Shown in pieces: positions 9,920 through 21,837 of a DNA stretch of 64,000 nucleotides (the stretch's first letter is position 1; every line of letters starts with the position of its first letter). The DNA comes from Litsea cubeba (taxonomy: Eukaryota; Streptophyta; Magnoliopsida; Laurales; Lauraceae), in assembly GCA_012931725.1 (NCBI GenBank), contig CM022946.1, forward strand, positions 53,142,999 to 53,206,998, read 5' to 3'. The position numbers and the translations under genes are program-made. The notes beneath the pieces were generated by a model. That model was not told the origin of the DNA. It made no database searches and saw nothing but the letters and a program-made list of their open reading frames with translations.

Positions 9920-10860
9920 TGTGTGGGGAGATTTCCAGAACCACAGGATTAAGCTAATCGCAGCCATCAGATGAGGTTAAGCATTCTTACGTGCCATCCT
10001 CGTGCCATCCACGTGGCACCAAGCTCACCCCGGCTACCAGGACAGGAGGCCCGGCCGAAGTCAGGCAGCTCCGGGCCCTTAGCGCCGAACTGGCCCACCT
10101 CGGGCGTCATCTCGGCAAGGAGCTCCACCTCGGCTGAGCCACCCCGGGTACCATCTCGACAGAAAGCTCCGCCTCGGCTGAAGAGGCCGGGACAGAAGCC
10201 GAAGCAAGAGAGAACTACACTTGCGCCCCTCATCCCCCACGTCATCAGGCACGTGGAGGGATAGGGGCACGAGCTAGTGGGGCAGACGCGACATCCAGCC
10301 GCCCACGATCTTCGCCAGATCCCTGACAGAACGACATCCAGCGGCTGAGGCCACATCAGGGCAGGGCCCGAGGGCAGATCCGCTGGTACCCCTACCGCCA
10401 AAGGCGCCCAACAGGATCTGGCCCAACAAGATGTGCATTAAATGCGATGTGGGCTGACCCGATGGGCATTTAATGCATAGTGGGCTGGATTGGACCACAA
10501 TTAATGCAATGTGGGCTGATTGTGACTTCCCAGTCAAATCGTGGGACCCACACCACAATATCTTGCAAAGATACGATCCAAACTCTATAAATAGAGGCTC
10601 AACCCACCATCTAAGGTACGCCATTTTTCATACCAGAGCCGTTACTCTGTCTCTCTTCTCCCTCTCCTTCCATTGTTCCAGTTCCCATACTGACTTTGGC
10701 ATCGGAGAGCCTTGCGCCGCCCAGGCCAGGGTCCTCTGACCGTTTGTTCTTCCCTTTCAGGCTTTCGGACGGCATCCAGACATTCCCAGTCACCATCATC
10801 TTCTCGGATAAGTCCTGTAAGGCACCCTCTTATTGTGGGTCATTATTTTCTGCACCTACA
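9920..10860 (+). repeat. Tat1 3' LTR (941 bp)
   Basis: Gapless match to 1215-2155 with five transitions. It is followed by the TSD GTTGG at 10861-10865. It has its own TATA box at about 10585. Confidence 0.95.
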
Positions 10861-11029
10861 GTTGGTAAATGGAAGATTTCAAGGAATACACAAGACCACA
10901 CAACCAACACAGCTAAAACAAGCTAGGCCACCAGAGTCAGTCAGTTAGGTATGTAGGAATAAAGCAAAATTTTATATCGTCAAAACAACATGAGTACTCC
11001 ACTAAATAAGAAACACAATTGTCAATTCT

Positions 11030-11440
11030 CTATTCCTTGCCACCATTAATAGTCTCCATGACTTCTAGATCATTTGAGAAGATGATGACTTTATCATAAC
11101 CTTTGGCACGTGCCCCCCTTACTGCATGCATGATTTCCCATATCAGGGATTAGGCTTCCAACTTTTCTTATGACTACCAGAATTAAGCTTAGAAACCATG
11201 CTTTCCAGTAGATTAATTGCTTGACTTGGAGTTATATACTTACCTTTCATCATGACCTCATTTCGAGTTTCCCAAATAATCGACCAAAGAGCCAAGACTC
11301 TAGATTTGGTTGATGGTTGTTGTAGAACAGAGTGCCTCGGTTCAGCATGGGGCAGGGTAGTATGGTGCAGCACACTATAAGAGAAAGAGGTGCAGAGAAC
11401 ATTTTTTTCCAAGAGGAAAATGTAAAATATGACCATCAAT
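11030..11440 (-). pseudogene. Degraded LINE-type RNase H fragment
   Basis: The minus strand encodes LWSIIWETRNEVMMKGK, the W-x-IW-x2-RN signature found before the RNase H of plant LINE polyproteins. After a frameshift near 11143 it encodes LIWEIMHAVRGARAKGYDKV, matching the RVT_3-type RNase H region. Stops and the frameshift mark it as a pseudogene. Flanking ends and a TSD were not found. Confidence 0.6.
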
Positions 11441-12558
11441 AGTTTTTGACAAATACAAGCAGCTACCTTCCTTTTTTACTTTTACAAACCACCCATTTTA
11501 ATCTAGATATTTGAATCAACCACTTTAACTTGCAATCAGAAGCTCTGACCAAAATTTTCAATTTTTTTTTAAAAAAATAAAAATTCTTTAGGAAAAAACT
11601 AATTTTGATTAAATCGAGCGCCCCGAACCTAATTAACTTGACACAGGTTTAAAGGCCTTTCATATTATCACCCTAAGTTGAATGAAGCTAGATCTAATGA
11701 AACTTATATATTTTTAAAGACGGATGAATACAGTGCATTTTTCAATTGAATGAAGAACTCTTCTTTGGCTGGCGGCCAAAGTGATTGATCGAAAATTCCA
11801 AAATAGTAAAGCGATTCTATATAGGTTTTGTGTTTATTATATTCTGATGGAGCTGTGTCCGTCTAGTGGAGTCCATCTGGTCTAGTTCTGAGTCGGCTAG
11901 CCATACTGGCCATTCCAGGCTTAAGTCCAAGCACAACAAGGGTTTCCTCAGTTAGTTGGCAACCCGGCCCGCTTGTAACCGGGTATGCCACTCTTCTCAC
12001 TTTTAGGCTTCTTCTTCTTACATGTGTGTATGTGAGCTCTCGTTCTCATGGTGTGGGTTTCCTCCCATTAGTGTGGGCTCTATTGGCTCCCCATTGGCTG
12101 GGGCATAAAAAATGTAGAAAAATGAGACCCTAATCAAACTTGAACCAGTCACAGATGCAACCTCCATCTATGGTTGGATTCAGATGCAGTTACATTTCTC
12201 AGCACTCTATTCCAGTATTCCTAGTAAAATAAAATTGATATTAGTAAATCAAATATTTTCACATTATAGTTTTTGGCTTAAAGCTCCTAAATGATTTTGG
12301 AAAATAGGTCTGCCGCTGCCTCTAGGACTGGCTTTTTCTTCCCCAAGTGTGGAGTTGTATTTGAATGCAATTCATTGTTAGAGAAGGATGAATCCAATTT
12401 ACTTGATCTAGAGTGTTAAACTTGCAACAAGAGAACAGAGAGACACCTAAATTGGTTGAATATCTCATTTATCACCCAACTGCTTAGGGATCATTTCTAA
12501 TGTTCTCTCCTGCTATGAGCGGCTTTTCTCTCCCAGTTTTGAGAATGTGCTATCTGCC

Positions 12559-12604
<46 letters not shown>

Positions 12605-12685
12605 AACAAACATGCATGAATCACGCTCCTCAATTTGGTAATTTGATCCAAATTGAGGCTCATGATACAACTCTAATTAATAATT
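11441..12685. other. AT-rich intergenic DNA with a (GA)n microsatellite
   Basis: No coding domain or element ends recognised. A perfect GA microsatellite lies at 12562-12600. The last nine bases (12677-12685, TTAATAATT) are the left TSD of the Mutator-like element. Confidence 0.6.
12562..12600 (+). repeat. (GA)n microsatellite
   Basis: About 19 uninterrupted GA dinucleotides. Confidence 0.95.
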
Positions 12686-14533
12686 GGGGCTTTTGGCCGG
12701 AGGTCCCTCATAACTTAACTTTATTGCTAACAGTCCACAAAAAAAGTCATGTAGCCAAAGGTCCCTCTCACACTTATGGGTACTTGAAAAGACCAATTTA
12801 CCCATCTCTAAATTGTCGCCTTGGTGCAAAGATCCGGGTTCAAGACGAGAGCAGAGTCGAGGAGCGCGAGCCACGCGCCTATTGCTATCATGCGCTCCTG
12901 GAGAGATGCGACAGGGAGTGGGTGACATTTGGATCTTTGTAAACCACGTTCAAATAAATTTATTTACATGTGAAACGTTTGTAAGATGAGTGACCATGAG
13001 TTACACTCCGACAGGGAGCGGGTGATCGAGTCCACTACCGTCGACAGGAAATCGGCGGAGGAGGTCATTTTCCGGCGGAAGGGGGAGGAGAGCGTCGGAG
13101 GCTTGGCATAGGGGTAGGGGAGGGTTTTAGAATCAGAGGCGATGGTTTCTGTTGACTGTTGAAGTTGGAACAGAACATGACAAAGAAAAAGAAGGAGGTT
13201 GGATTTGGTGCGGGTTGGTTCTAACCTAACCAGCTACGAAAGCCCAGCCCATAGCCTAGTCCTCGTATCAAATTTATTTGAGGGCTTGGTTTTTAGGAGG
13301 AAGAATATGAAAAGAGATCTTCCACCTGATTTTTCTGTTACCACCCATCTCTCTCTATGTAACTTCTCCTTTGTCTTCCTTTTCTTGTTTTTCTTCTTCT
13401 GGTTTTGTGGGGTTGATGAAAACTTGGGGTTTTGGTAAATTAATTCATCATCTTCTTCATTGGTTTTTGTTAATTTGTGGTGGTGATGGAGGTGGGATTC
13501 ATTGGGGTTTTGATTTGCAGCCGCTCCTGCCGCTGTTTGTCACCGTTCATTGCCGGACGTTAACTGTTCCCATCGCCGGAGGTTGATTTTTGTAAATTTA
13601 TCTGAGTTTTTGATAAATTTATCTTCGTTTTTGGCAAATATATCAGAGTTTCTAACAAATTTATCTGAGTTTTTGACAAATTTAACTGAGTTTCTAACAA
13701 ATTTATCTGAGTTTTTGTGAAATTTATCTAAATTTTCGTCAAATTTATCTGAGTTCTGGACAAATTTATTTGAATTTTCATCAAATTTATCTGAGTTCTA
13801 GACAAGTTTATCTGAATTTTCGTCAAATCTATCTGACTTTTTTGCTATTTATCTGAGTTCAAAAATAAATTTGTCTTCTACTACCTGTAGCGCCATGTTC
13901 TCTCGTTTGTCTTCCTTTTCTTTCTCTCTGCAACTTGAATAGATCAAGAGCACAAGAAGAAGTAAGCAATAAGAAATGAGAAAGGGGAGGATGAGGATGG
14001 ATCTCAATCTCACCGGTAAAAGATAAAAAGAGTCGACATTAAGTCTAATAATCGAGGTTTGCTACAGTCAGTCAAAAAAGATAAGCTACTTTAATCTGAA
14101 TCTTCGGCGTGTGTCACGAACCATTCTGCTATTAGGCTTCCACTCGCCATAAATTCGTGAGGCGATGGATCTAGTGATCGGTAAACTCAGATATTGGAAT
14201 AATCTAAATGATGGACTGTGTTTTGCCGATAGTTGGTGGTCCCGGGTTTGCCCTTTCTACATGTGGGCCCGAACAGGTAATATGTGTCGTGACGTCGGCA
14301 GCGCTTGGCTGGACTGGTGACTGGTCCCCTCTCTCGCTACTCTTCTACTCTATGCCTTGCGTCCGACGGCAAACAGTTATAGGGGCATTTTTATCCTAAA
14401 AAATGAAAACATGTGGGCTCATGGACCTAAGGCTATCAAAAGTCTAGCTGAGTGGACCATAAGCCTTAAAAAGTTTTTCCTTGAACTGGAGGCTGGAAAC
14501 ATTCAATTTTAGGGACCTTTCGCTAATTTTTCC
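12686..14533. mobile_element. Non-autonomous Mutator-like element (1848 bp)
   Basis: A perfect 9-bp duplication TTAATAATT sits immediately outside both ends (12677-12685 and 14534-14542), the Mutator TSD length. The left end starts GGGG and reaches GGAGGTCCCT by base 23; the reverse-complemented right end starts GGAAAAATTAGCGAAAGGTCCCT, matching 14 of 23 positions. More degenerate similarity continues inward (GTAGCCAAAGGTCC against GATAGCCTTAGGTCC). No transposase is visible. The interior holds a 21-bp minisatellite and several short ORFs without known domains, so captured host sequence (a Pack-MULE) is possible but unproven. Confidence 0.6.
13591..13870 (+). repeat. 21-bp minisatellite inside the Mutator-like element
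   Basis: AAATTTATCTGAGTTTTTGAC-like units recur every 21 bp (13594, 13615, 13636, 13657, 13678 and on), about 13 copies with substitutions. Confidence 0.9.
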
Positions 14534-14542
14534 TTAATAATT

Positions 14543-15637
14543 AGGTAGGTTCTTATTGTTTGTGCGGACTAATGTAAGAAATACAAAAGAAATGAAAACA
14601 AAACTTGGAAAGAGAAAAATAAACTACGTCGTAAAAGCCAACTCGCTAGCCTAAAGATAGAGAATTTTTGAGGTGCCGCTATGCCTACGTCTTTGTATGT
14701 GAGTGATGTGAGTGACCCCAGAACATGATAAACTCATCTTTCATTTCTTTTTCATTTGATCCTCCATTTCAATTCTCTGAATATATTTTTTAGATACTCT
14801 CTCGATTCACTCACCTTTTAGAGAAAAATCAGTTGAGAAAACTACTTTTGCTGAGAGAGAATTCTCCTATGAAAAGGGTAGCTTTACAGGGATAGGCACC
14901 CCTTAATATACTTGATGTCACATATGTCGATAATATAGTAATTGGTCATATTATAGTATAAATAGTCCGAAAAACCTCCTCTGAATAACGCGAGCACTGC
15001 ACCTAGTGGGCCACCTTAATTATGACCCATCTCATGGCCCAATGGACTGGGACCCCCTGATAGTCACTGATCCCAAAGTTTAGCATCCATCTGAATGGAC
15101 GGGACCGTTGGATCGACTTACACGGTGAAAACTTGTAGACCGTTGATCAATTGGTTATGATGATGACCCAATCCTCATTCGCCACACACAAGTAATTCCT
15201 CCGTGTTGGGTTTATATTTTGTATTCCGGGTTTACCTGATTGGTCCATTGGGTTAGCCAATAACCGGGTTCATGGTCAAGGGCATTTTGGTCATTGTACC
15301 TGTGCTCTCTTATAGGCTAAAAAGGCGGAAATTATATATACCATGTAATCTGTAACCATAGACTCTTAAGAGAATTAGGATGTGAATAGTTGCTCTCTTA
15401 CCGTGGATATAAGCGGTTTTGTCGAAACAGTAAAATTCTCGTCTCTCACTTGTGTGACGTGGTTGATGTATTTGCGCTTTCGCACGCACGCGCACAACAC
15501 TTATGTTGAAACCTTCTTCCATGTTACTCCCAAAGTTGGGTAAATGAGTCCGTTGCATATGGATTGGCACTAAAAATTAAGTAATGATATAAAAAAAAAT
15601 CTTGCTTGTAAAAAAAAAAACCAACATACATAAAAAT
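14543..15637. other. Intergenic DNA, nothing recognised
   Basis: AT-rich sequence with no coding domain, repeat or element end that I can support. Confidence 0.5.
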
Positions 15638-16060
15638 TAGAGGTGGCAATCGGGTCGGGTTGTTCTAAACCGGTCGGACCCGTTTATTAAATGGGTTATA
15701 CAAGTCTAACCTGCGTCCGACCCATTTATTGAACAGGTCGGAAACTCCTAACCCGCACCCACCACGAGTCAACCCGACTCGACCCGCTTAACCCGCATAA
15801 CCATTGCGGGTTATACGGGTCAGGTCGACCCGCATAACCCACATACATCTAGTAAATAAATCGACTCAACTATGGTTTCATGCTTGACCAAAACTGACTT
15901 TTAAGCTCAAATTTGGTCTGATCTCATTTCAACAATCATTTGATGTGTATTACCTTGCTTTCTATTAATAAAAATCGTGGAGTTGAATTGGTTAAGGTCC
16001 ATTTATTCTTTTTTAGCCTATGCATTAAAATAATGGGTCGGGGCATATTTGCCACCTTTA
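15638..16060. mobile_element. Candidate hAT-type MITE (423 bp)
   Basis: The left end TAGAGGTGGCAA and the reverse complement of the right end TAAAGGTGGCAA match at 11 of 12 positions. Flanking 8-mers ATAAAAAT and GTAAAAAC agree at 6 of 8. The left subterminal region is dense in GGGT/ACCC words (CGGGTCGGG, GACCCG), as in the larger element at 17334. The TSD is degraded, so the right boundary is tentative. Confidence 0.45.
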
Positions 16061-16239
16061 GTAAAAACAATCCTCGGATTCAAAACTTTGTGACAAATAT
16101 TAACTATATGATAGACGAGATTTTGCTGCGAGGAAAGTTGGAATGCAATTGTATGGGCTAAGACATGTGTTCGCATGGAGGGAAAATCTTAACCCCGCTG
16201 GTTCTGCCCTGTGTGTTTGCGTGCCTTTCTACTTCACTA

Positions 16240-16531
16240 GTTTGGTTCACCGACTTGTAAAGTCAAGTGGAGTGAAGTCAAGTAAAATATCACATCAAAA
16301 ACACTTTTTACCGTAATTTCCTCTATCTTTTCTAACAAAAAGTCAAAAAGCAACTATAATTACTCACTAAAATATATATAAAAAAAAAAAAAACTCCATT
16401 TCTCATACCAAAAGTTAACAATATTTCATCCCAAACAACTAAAATAAAATATCATCATTACCCACTATATATTTTATTCATACTTTTTATTTCACTTCAC
16501 TCGAATTGATTTTAAGAGTAAAGTGTCAAAC
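16240..16531. mobile_element. Candidate MITE with about 45-bp degenerate terminal inverted repeats
   Basis: The left end GTTTGGTTCACC continues into GTCAAGTGGAGTGAAGTCAAG. The reverse complement of the right end reads GTTTGACAC and then ATCAATTCGAGTGAAGTGAA. The interior is AT-rich and non-coding. No clear TSD was seen, so superfamily and exact ends are uncertain. Confidence 0.4.
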
Positions 16532-17325
16532 TGGCCAAGAGACAAGCTACCTTTAGTCATGAGCTTCTCATTCTAAATGGAGGCTTCCCTTCACTTCAAA
16601 AGTGGATTTATGCACCATTCTAAATGGGCCAGCTCATTCTATGAATTGACGTAACGAGAGAGAAGTCACTGAAAGCAAAAGAATATTATTATCAATAGAA
16701 ACAATGGTTTCTCCGCCGCATGTTGAAGCATTGGTGCTTTATTCTTTTTCAATGACAGAAATGACAGCTGACCGGTCGACTGAAACAAAGTGTTTTATTC
16801 CAGTGGAATGTTAGGCAATTAAGAGTTGACTAGGGTATCACATGGAATGATGTGCTCTGAAGGCCATGAAAACTTGGTTAGAGTTTACACCTTTTATGAT
16901 GGGAGCAGATGAAAAGGTTGCATGACATCTTATAATATGAGAACATTGACATGAAAATGCCCAAAAAGTATGCTTGGGTTGCAAATTGTATTGCATGGCA
17001 ATGAATTGCATGAACTAAGTTTTCTGTAACATATAAATTAAGTTATTGTCAAAGCCTTATGTCATCTACGTTTGGTTTCTGTGAGTTCTACTTCTCTGCA
17101 TGCCTTTTTTAGTCCTCAGTAATCAAGAAACCAACATGTTACTTCTAGTCTCTATAAATTCACTGTATCAATGAAAATTAGGCCTTTTCTACATGAGAAA
17201 GAAACTCGAAATATAAAAAGCTCTGTGATTTTCTGGTAAAATTAGAAGCATCTTTTTGCTAGTATCAGACAGCATACTGCTATCTCAAGATACTTTTCCA
17301 TCCTGAGTAATAGTCCTACTAATGA
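16532..17325. other. Intergenic DNA, nothing recognised
   Basis: No domain, tandem repeat or element end that I can support. Confidence 0.5.
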
Positions 17326-17333
17326 TTATTGAC

Positions 17334-18444
17334 TAGAGGTGTACAACGGGTCGAACTCGCGGGTTTCGGGTCAAACCTGACCTGACCCGACCCGACCCGA
17401 CCGCATTTTATGTGGGTGACAACCCACCCGAACTAGACACGTTTGGGTCACGGTCAGACGGGTCACGGGTCGGGGTCGGGTCAAAAAGAAATGGTTAAAA
17501 AAATGTGATTTTTATTAAAAAATATGATTTATTAAAAATGTTTACTTCTAGGAGATTAGACCTCTCAATTTAAATACTGCAATGGCGGTAAATGATATAA
17601 AGTAGGGCCAACGATTTATTAATGTGATGATGCTGCAGTAAAGAAGATTATTTAGGGGTTTCATTAGTCCACCGATTGGCCAAGATTAATGCTAATGGTC
17701 AGGAAATGGGGACATTTGTTCAAAATGGATTCCATGCACCATGGGCAATGGCTGGCCGTCAGGAAAATCATTTTAGAACTTTTTAAACTAACATTGTTTA
17801 TCTTCTTGAAAATTTGGTAAACAAAGGAATGTAGATCTTGAAATAGTAAAAAGTAGATTTACTTGTACCCAATGGGCAGGCTGACCACGGGCAGTTAGTT
17901 CCAACAGACCTTCCCTGGGCGTCATCCAATTGGGAAATCATGGATAAAGCCTTTCTTTTGTTATTTTGTAGCCATTTAAGCCCATCATGCACTTAGCTGC
18001 ATTAGACATTAGTAAAGGCTACATGGAGGAAGAATTGAAATTTTACTTATAGAACCTAATAATCACATGGAAAGACTTATTTCTTTCACTGTGTAATTTC
18101 TTCTTGGGTGAAAATTTCTTCCCCAATTTCTTTCTCAGCAAAGTTGTTTGCTTTATTAAGGCTATAGTGATGGTTTGAACTATTTGCATTAATGACTTCA
18201 TAATACATGAATACACGCCTTTAGGGTTTTTATTTTTGAATTACTTTTTGGTATTAAAAAGTAATTACATTTAAAATTTTTTTACTACCGGGCTCACGGG
18301 TCACCCGATGACCGACCCGTTAGACCCGTGACCCTGTACCGACGGTCACAGGTCGGGTCGGGTCGGTTCGAGCACCGAAAATCGGCTAACATGACCCACC
18401 CATTGACCCACGGGTCGAGTCACGGATAATTTTGTACACCTCTA
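17334..18444. mobile_element. Non-autonomous hAT-like element (1111 bp)
   Basis: Both ends read TAGAGGTGTACAA inward. Flanking 8-mers TTATTGAC (17326-17333) and TTCTTGAC (18445-18452) match at 7 of 8, the hAT TSD length. Both subterminal regions (about 17345-17480 and 18290-18420) are packed with CGGGTC/GACCCG words, possible transposase-binding repeats. No transposase coding is visible. The interior is AT-rich. Confidence 0.75.
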
Positions 18445-18685
18445 TTCTTGACATTCAACGTGATGAGTTTATATATGTAGCACATGTGATTAGAAGTTTA
18501 ACTAATTGTATGTTTTACATTTGATCAAAATTAACCCAGTGCGAACTTTATTCCAATAGAGTGAGCGAAATACAATGATATTGTCTATTTGATAACTCTC
18601 ACGATTTAGTAAAAAAGGTGTTGCGAAGGGCATAATCTGTTCCAAATTTGTTCCGCATGGCCCTAAGTTTTAGGTCCTTGAGACT

Positions 18686-19077
18686 CATAGTTATTAATTT
18701 TGTGTCATTTCAGCCGAAAATGCTACGATTTTTCATTTCGGCCAAGTGGATAAAACGAAATTAGAATTAAAAACTTTCGTTTTAGACTTTGGCTTATGTT
18801 GGTCGAAATATTTTTTTGACATAATTAATATTTAATATTTTATTTTTCTTACTTTTTCAGCATATATATACTTTGCATTTCTTATATTTCTCCAAAATGT
18901 AATTTCAAAAAGTTTTACTAGAATGGATTAAATCCATAATTATTATTTTATTTTTTATTATTTTATATTTTTTCGAAATGTAATTTTGAAAAGTTTCACC
19001 GAAATTTCGAGTTAGCTGAAACTTTTCATTTTATAAGACTGACCGAAATGAGATCTGAAACGATATTGACAACTATG
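18686..19077. mobile_element. Candidate inverted-repeat element (about 390 bp)
   Basis: The left CATAGTTATTAATTTTG and the reverse-complemented right CATAGTTGTCAATATCG resemble each other, and CATTTCGG-type words recur inside in both orientations. Flanking CCTTGAG and CCTTAAG may be a decayed TSD. Ends are uncertain by a few bases. Confidence 0.35.
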
Positions 19078-19531
19078 CCTTAAGTTGGACATGGAGATTT
19101 ATAGAGTCCAATAATATAGAATTCTGTCGAGCTCTATAAATACTCATTAGCTATTCTCAATCAAAACAAAGAATTTAACAAGTCTCTAAATTTCTTCATA
19201 GTATCATAAACATTTCTTCTGCGAACATGCCAAGATCAGGATACACGGTTTCTTGTCGATCGAGCATGCATTTGACAGAGTAGTCTTCATCTGCCTGCTG
19301 CTGTTTCGACGGGTATGATACATTACTGGACATGTACATGGACACTTGCCAACCTTATAAGATGGCCAATGAGGCCTCCACGAGCTCCTTAATATTTCAT
19401 TTCCAACCGATTCTTGGCAGTACTCCATCATATCTTCTTCTAGCAGTACTCCTTAATACCCATAATCCTAAACTTAGTTTGGCTAACCCAATGAACCAAT
19501 CTAACAAACCCAAAATACAAGACATAATGAT

Positions 19532-20218
19532 TGTGCGGGGATGTCTCCCGAAGTACCGAGGTTATACTAACTTCGGTGCTTATGCCCACTAATCGCGCTC
19601 TGACCTCGGCAAACATTGCTCATGTGCTACCCGAGCTCAAGACCGTCTCTGGTCTCGGGTGCCCCCAACCTCAATGCGAAGCCTTCACTTCGACCACTCA
19701 GTTCGGCACCAGAGCCAGGCCCTTAGCCAAGATGGGCGGTGACGGCTGTACTTTCAAGAATATCCAGCTGGGACTAACAAAGCCATCTTGGCCGCCCCTT
19801 ATCCCTGACAGAGTGGCATCCAGCGGCTACGTCCCATCAAAGTATGGCCCCAAGCCAGACCCGATGGGACTAGGCCCAAAATTCAGATGTGGTAAGGCCC
19901 GATTAGACTAGCATTTAATGCATAATGGGCTGATCGGGCTGCTATTTAATGCATAGTGGGCTGATATGATGGTACCCATGGGAGTGCTAGGACGTCATCA
20001 TGAGCCCCGCCATGCAACGTAGACTTCCTCCTCTATAAATAGAGGAACGATCACCATCACAGGTACCCACAACAGAACCAAAGAACTGTTATTCTGTCTC
20101 TCTCCTCCCTTATCTCTATCCTATTCCTCAGACCTTATACTGACTTAGGCATCAAAGAGCCTTGTGCTGCCCACAGTCAGGGTCCTCTGACTTCCTCACC
20201 TTCTTCCCTTTCAGGTTC
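19532..20218 (+). repeat. Tat2 5' LTR, left part
   Basis: TGTGCGGGG start. The segment around the TATA box (CTATAAATAG at 20033) and the downstream GAGCCTTGTGCTGCCC / GTCAGGGTCCTCTGAC words are similar to Tat1's LTR. It ends in the TSD GGTTC (20214-20218) of the inserted three-LTR element. Confidence 0.85.
20033..20042 (+). promoter_or_regulatory. TATA box of Tat2 5' LTR
   Basis: CTATAAATAG followed by a CT-rich leader, as in Tat1. It is now separated from gag by an 18.8-kb insertion. Confidence 0.7.
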
Positions 20219-21586
20219 TGTAAGATCCCGACCCCCAGTCCTTTTGTTTAGTATTGTTTTAATTGTGGTTTAGCTTTTTAAGTGAGATTTGATTTAGTTT
20301 GATCTTGTTTTTGAGTTTTAAGGACCGTTGACTTTGGTTTGACCCGGTTTATACGATATGTATTTTTTTTATGAGAAATTACTTTTCATTTCTAAAAATT
20401 CTGGATTTGACATATTTTGACTCATTTGATGAAGTTTAACAACCTTCATGTTTTGACCATTTTGATTTGATGATCAGAAAATGCATTTTTCGAGAAAAAG
20501 GGCAAAACTGACCTTTTACCCTAAATCTGTCCATGAATTTCGAAAATTTCAGAAATTGGGGAAAATATACTTTTCAGAAACTAGATATTTCGCTGATCAT
20601 TTTTATCTTCTTCGTCGTTTTCGTTCGGGGCCCGCAAATATGAGTTTCAGCCTTGTGAAGTTTGGGGCCCATGGGGCCCAACCCATTGTTCTCTTTATAA
20701 GAAGCCATGGGCTCTTGTCTTCCCCATTCTTTTTCCTTTTTCCTGCAACAAGGGAGGAGATAGGGTTTTCTCCCAGCCCCTTTCTCTCTCCTCATGTATC
20801 CCTTCTTCTTTGATGCTAAATGGAGAGTTGAGCTTCCCATCTTCTTCTCCTTCCTCTTTGCTTCCCAAAGACCCTATTTTCAAGGATTTTGAGCTAAGGA
20901 AAATCCCTCATCCAAGCTTCTCTTCCTCGTTTGGGCTTTTCAAGGTTTGCAATAGCTTTCCAAACTTTAGATCTTTGTTCTCCTTTTCATTTAGAGTGTT
21001 TTCATCACTCATGCAATGGGTTGTCATGGAGATTTGCAATGATTGGTTTTCTAGGGTTTCTTTTGAGCTATTTTGGGGGTTTTGTAATTTTGGAGCTTGA
21101 GGCCATAAGAGGACCTTCATGGAGTGTTTTTGCATCTTCTCTTGACCAAGGCAAGTGAATTTCACAATTAATATGATGTTTTTGTGTTTCTTGTTTAAGC
21201 TTCATGGCTTTTTCCTTATTTTGTTCAATTTTTCATGGTTTATGGATTGGCTTTGAATGAATGAAGAAACACTATGTTTATTCCACTTATGCTATTGCTT
21301 TACATCGTATAGGAGGTTTGTCTTCACTTTGCTCACTTTGAAAAATTAGTTTTCCTTGTGTTAAATAGTGTGTTCAAAGAAAGAGAGAAAAACTTTGATC
21401 TTTAAAAGTGTTGTGTTTGATAAATTGGAAGGATCGTGTATGGTGATTTGAGGAGTTTAGAAGGTCAAGAAATGGCCCAAATTATTGTGGAATTTTGTAT
21501 GGAAGGAAAGGAATGAAAAATGATCAAAAACAATGCAAAAATGCAAAAAAATCTGCACTGCCGGGCTGGACTGGGCAGGCCCAGTC

Positions 21587-21667
21587 CGCTCGAGCGACCC
21601 ACTGGGCCGCTCGAGCGACCCAGCTACTGTCTGGGTCCGCTCGAGCGGACCTGGGTTCGCTCGAGCG
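21587..21667. repeat. Palindromic word cluster 2, four copies (LTR-A)
   Basis: CGCTCGAGCG at 21587, 21608, 21638 and 21658, with spacings 21, 30 and 20 bp. Confidence 0.95.
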
Positions 21668-21837
21668 AGGCCCAGCTCAGCCAGGGGCTGGTTTGGGCCC
21701 GAGTTTGGATTGTTTTGTGGGCCAGATTGTTGGGGCTCCCTTGGGCCTGATTCAAGTCCGCTTTTGGGCCATTTCAAGACCTGATGTTGGGTCAGTTTAG
21801 GGCCTGATAGTGGGCTGTTTTAAAATTTGTTGGTGGG

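Larger units (their letters stand above)
1215..10860 (+). mobile_element. Complete Tat-lineage Ty3/gypsy element, pol-deleted (Tat1)
   Basis: Two 941-bp LTRs (1215-2155 and 9920-10860) start TGTGTGGGG and end CCTACA, and are flanked by a perfect 5-bp TSD GTTGG (1210-1214, 10861-10865). By direct comparison the LTRs differ at five positions, all transitions, with no indels, so the insertion is young. The interior holds a primer-binding-site-like sequence, a gag frame with two stops, a deletion that removes protease to the integrase core, a C-terminal integrase remnant, a 105-bp tandem array, two antisense units and a polypurine tract. The CX2HX4HX4C knuckle, antisense ORF and 3' tandem array fit the Tat clade. 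Confidence 0.95.

Noticed and set aside
12616..12942. 108-codon ORF as a host gene
   Set aside because: It crosses the left end of the Mutator-like element and has no recognisable domain.
20481..20813. 110-codon ORF present in all three LTRs (also 29421 and 35478)
   Set aside because: Its conservation is explained by the near-identity of young LTR copies; no domain, and it starts upstream of the likely TATA word.
21495..21800. Overlapping ORFs rich in Ser-Ser-Glu-Arg and Leu-Glu-Arg words
   Set aside because: These are translations of the CGCTCGAGCG words in different frames, not proteins.
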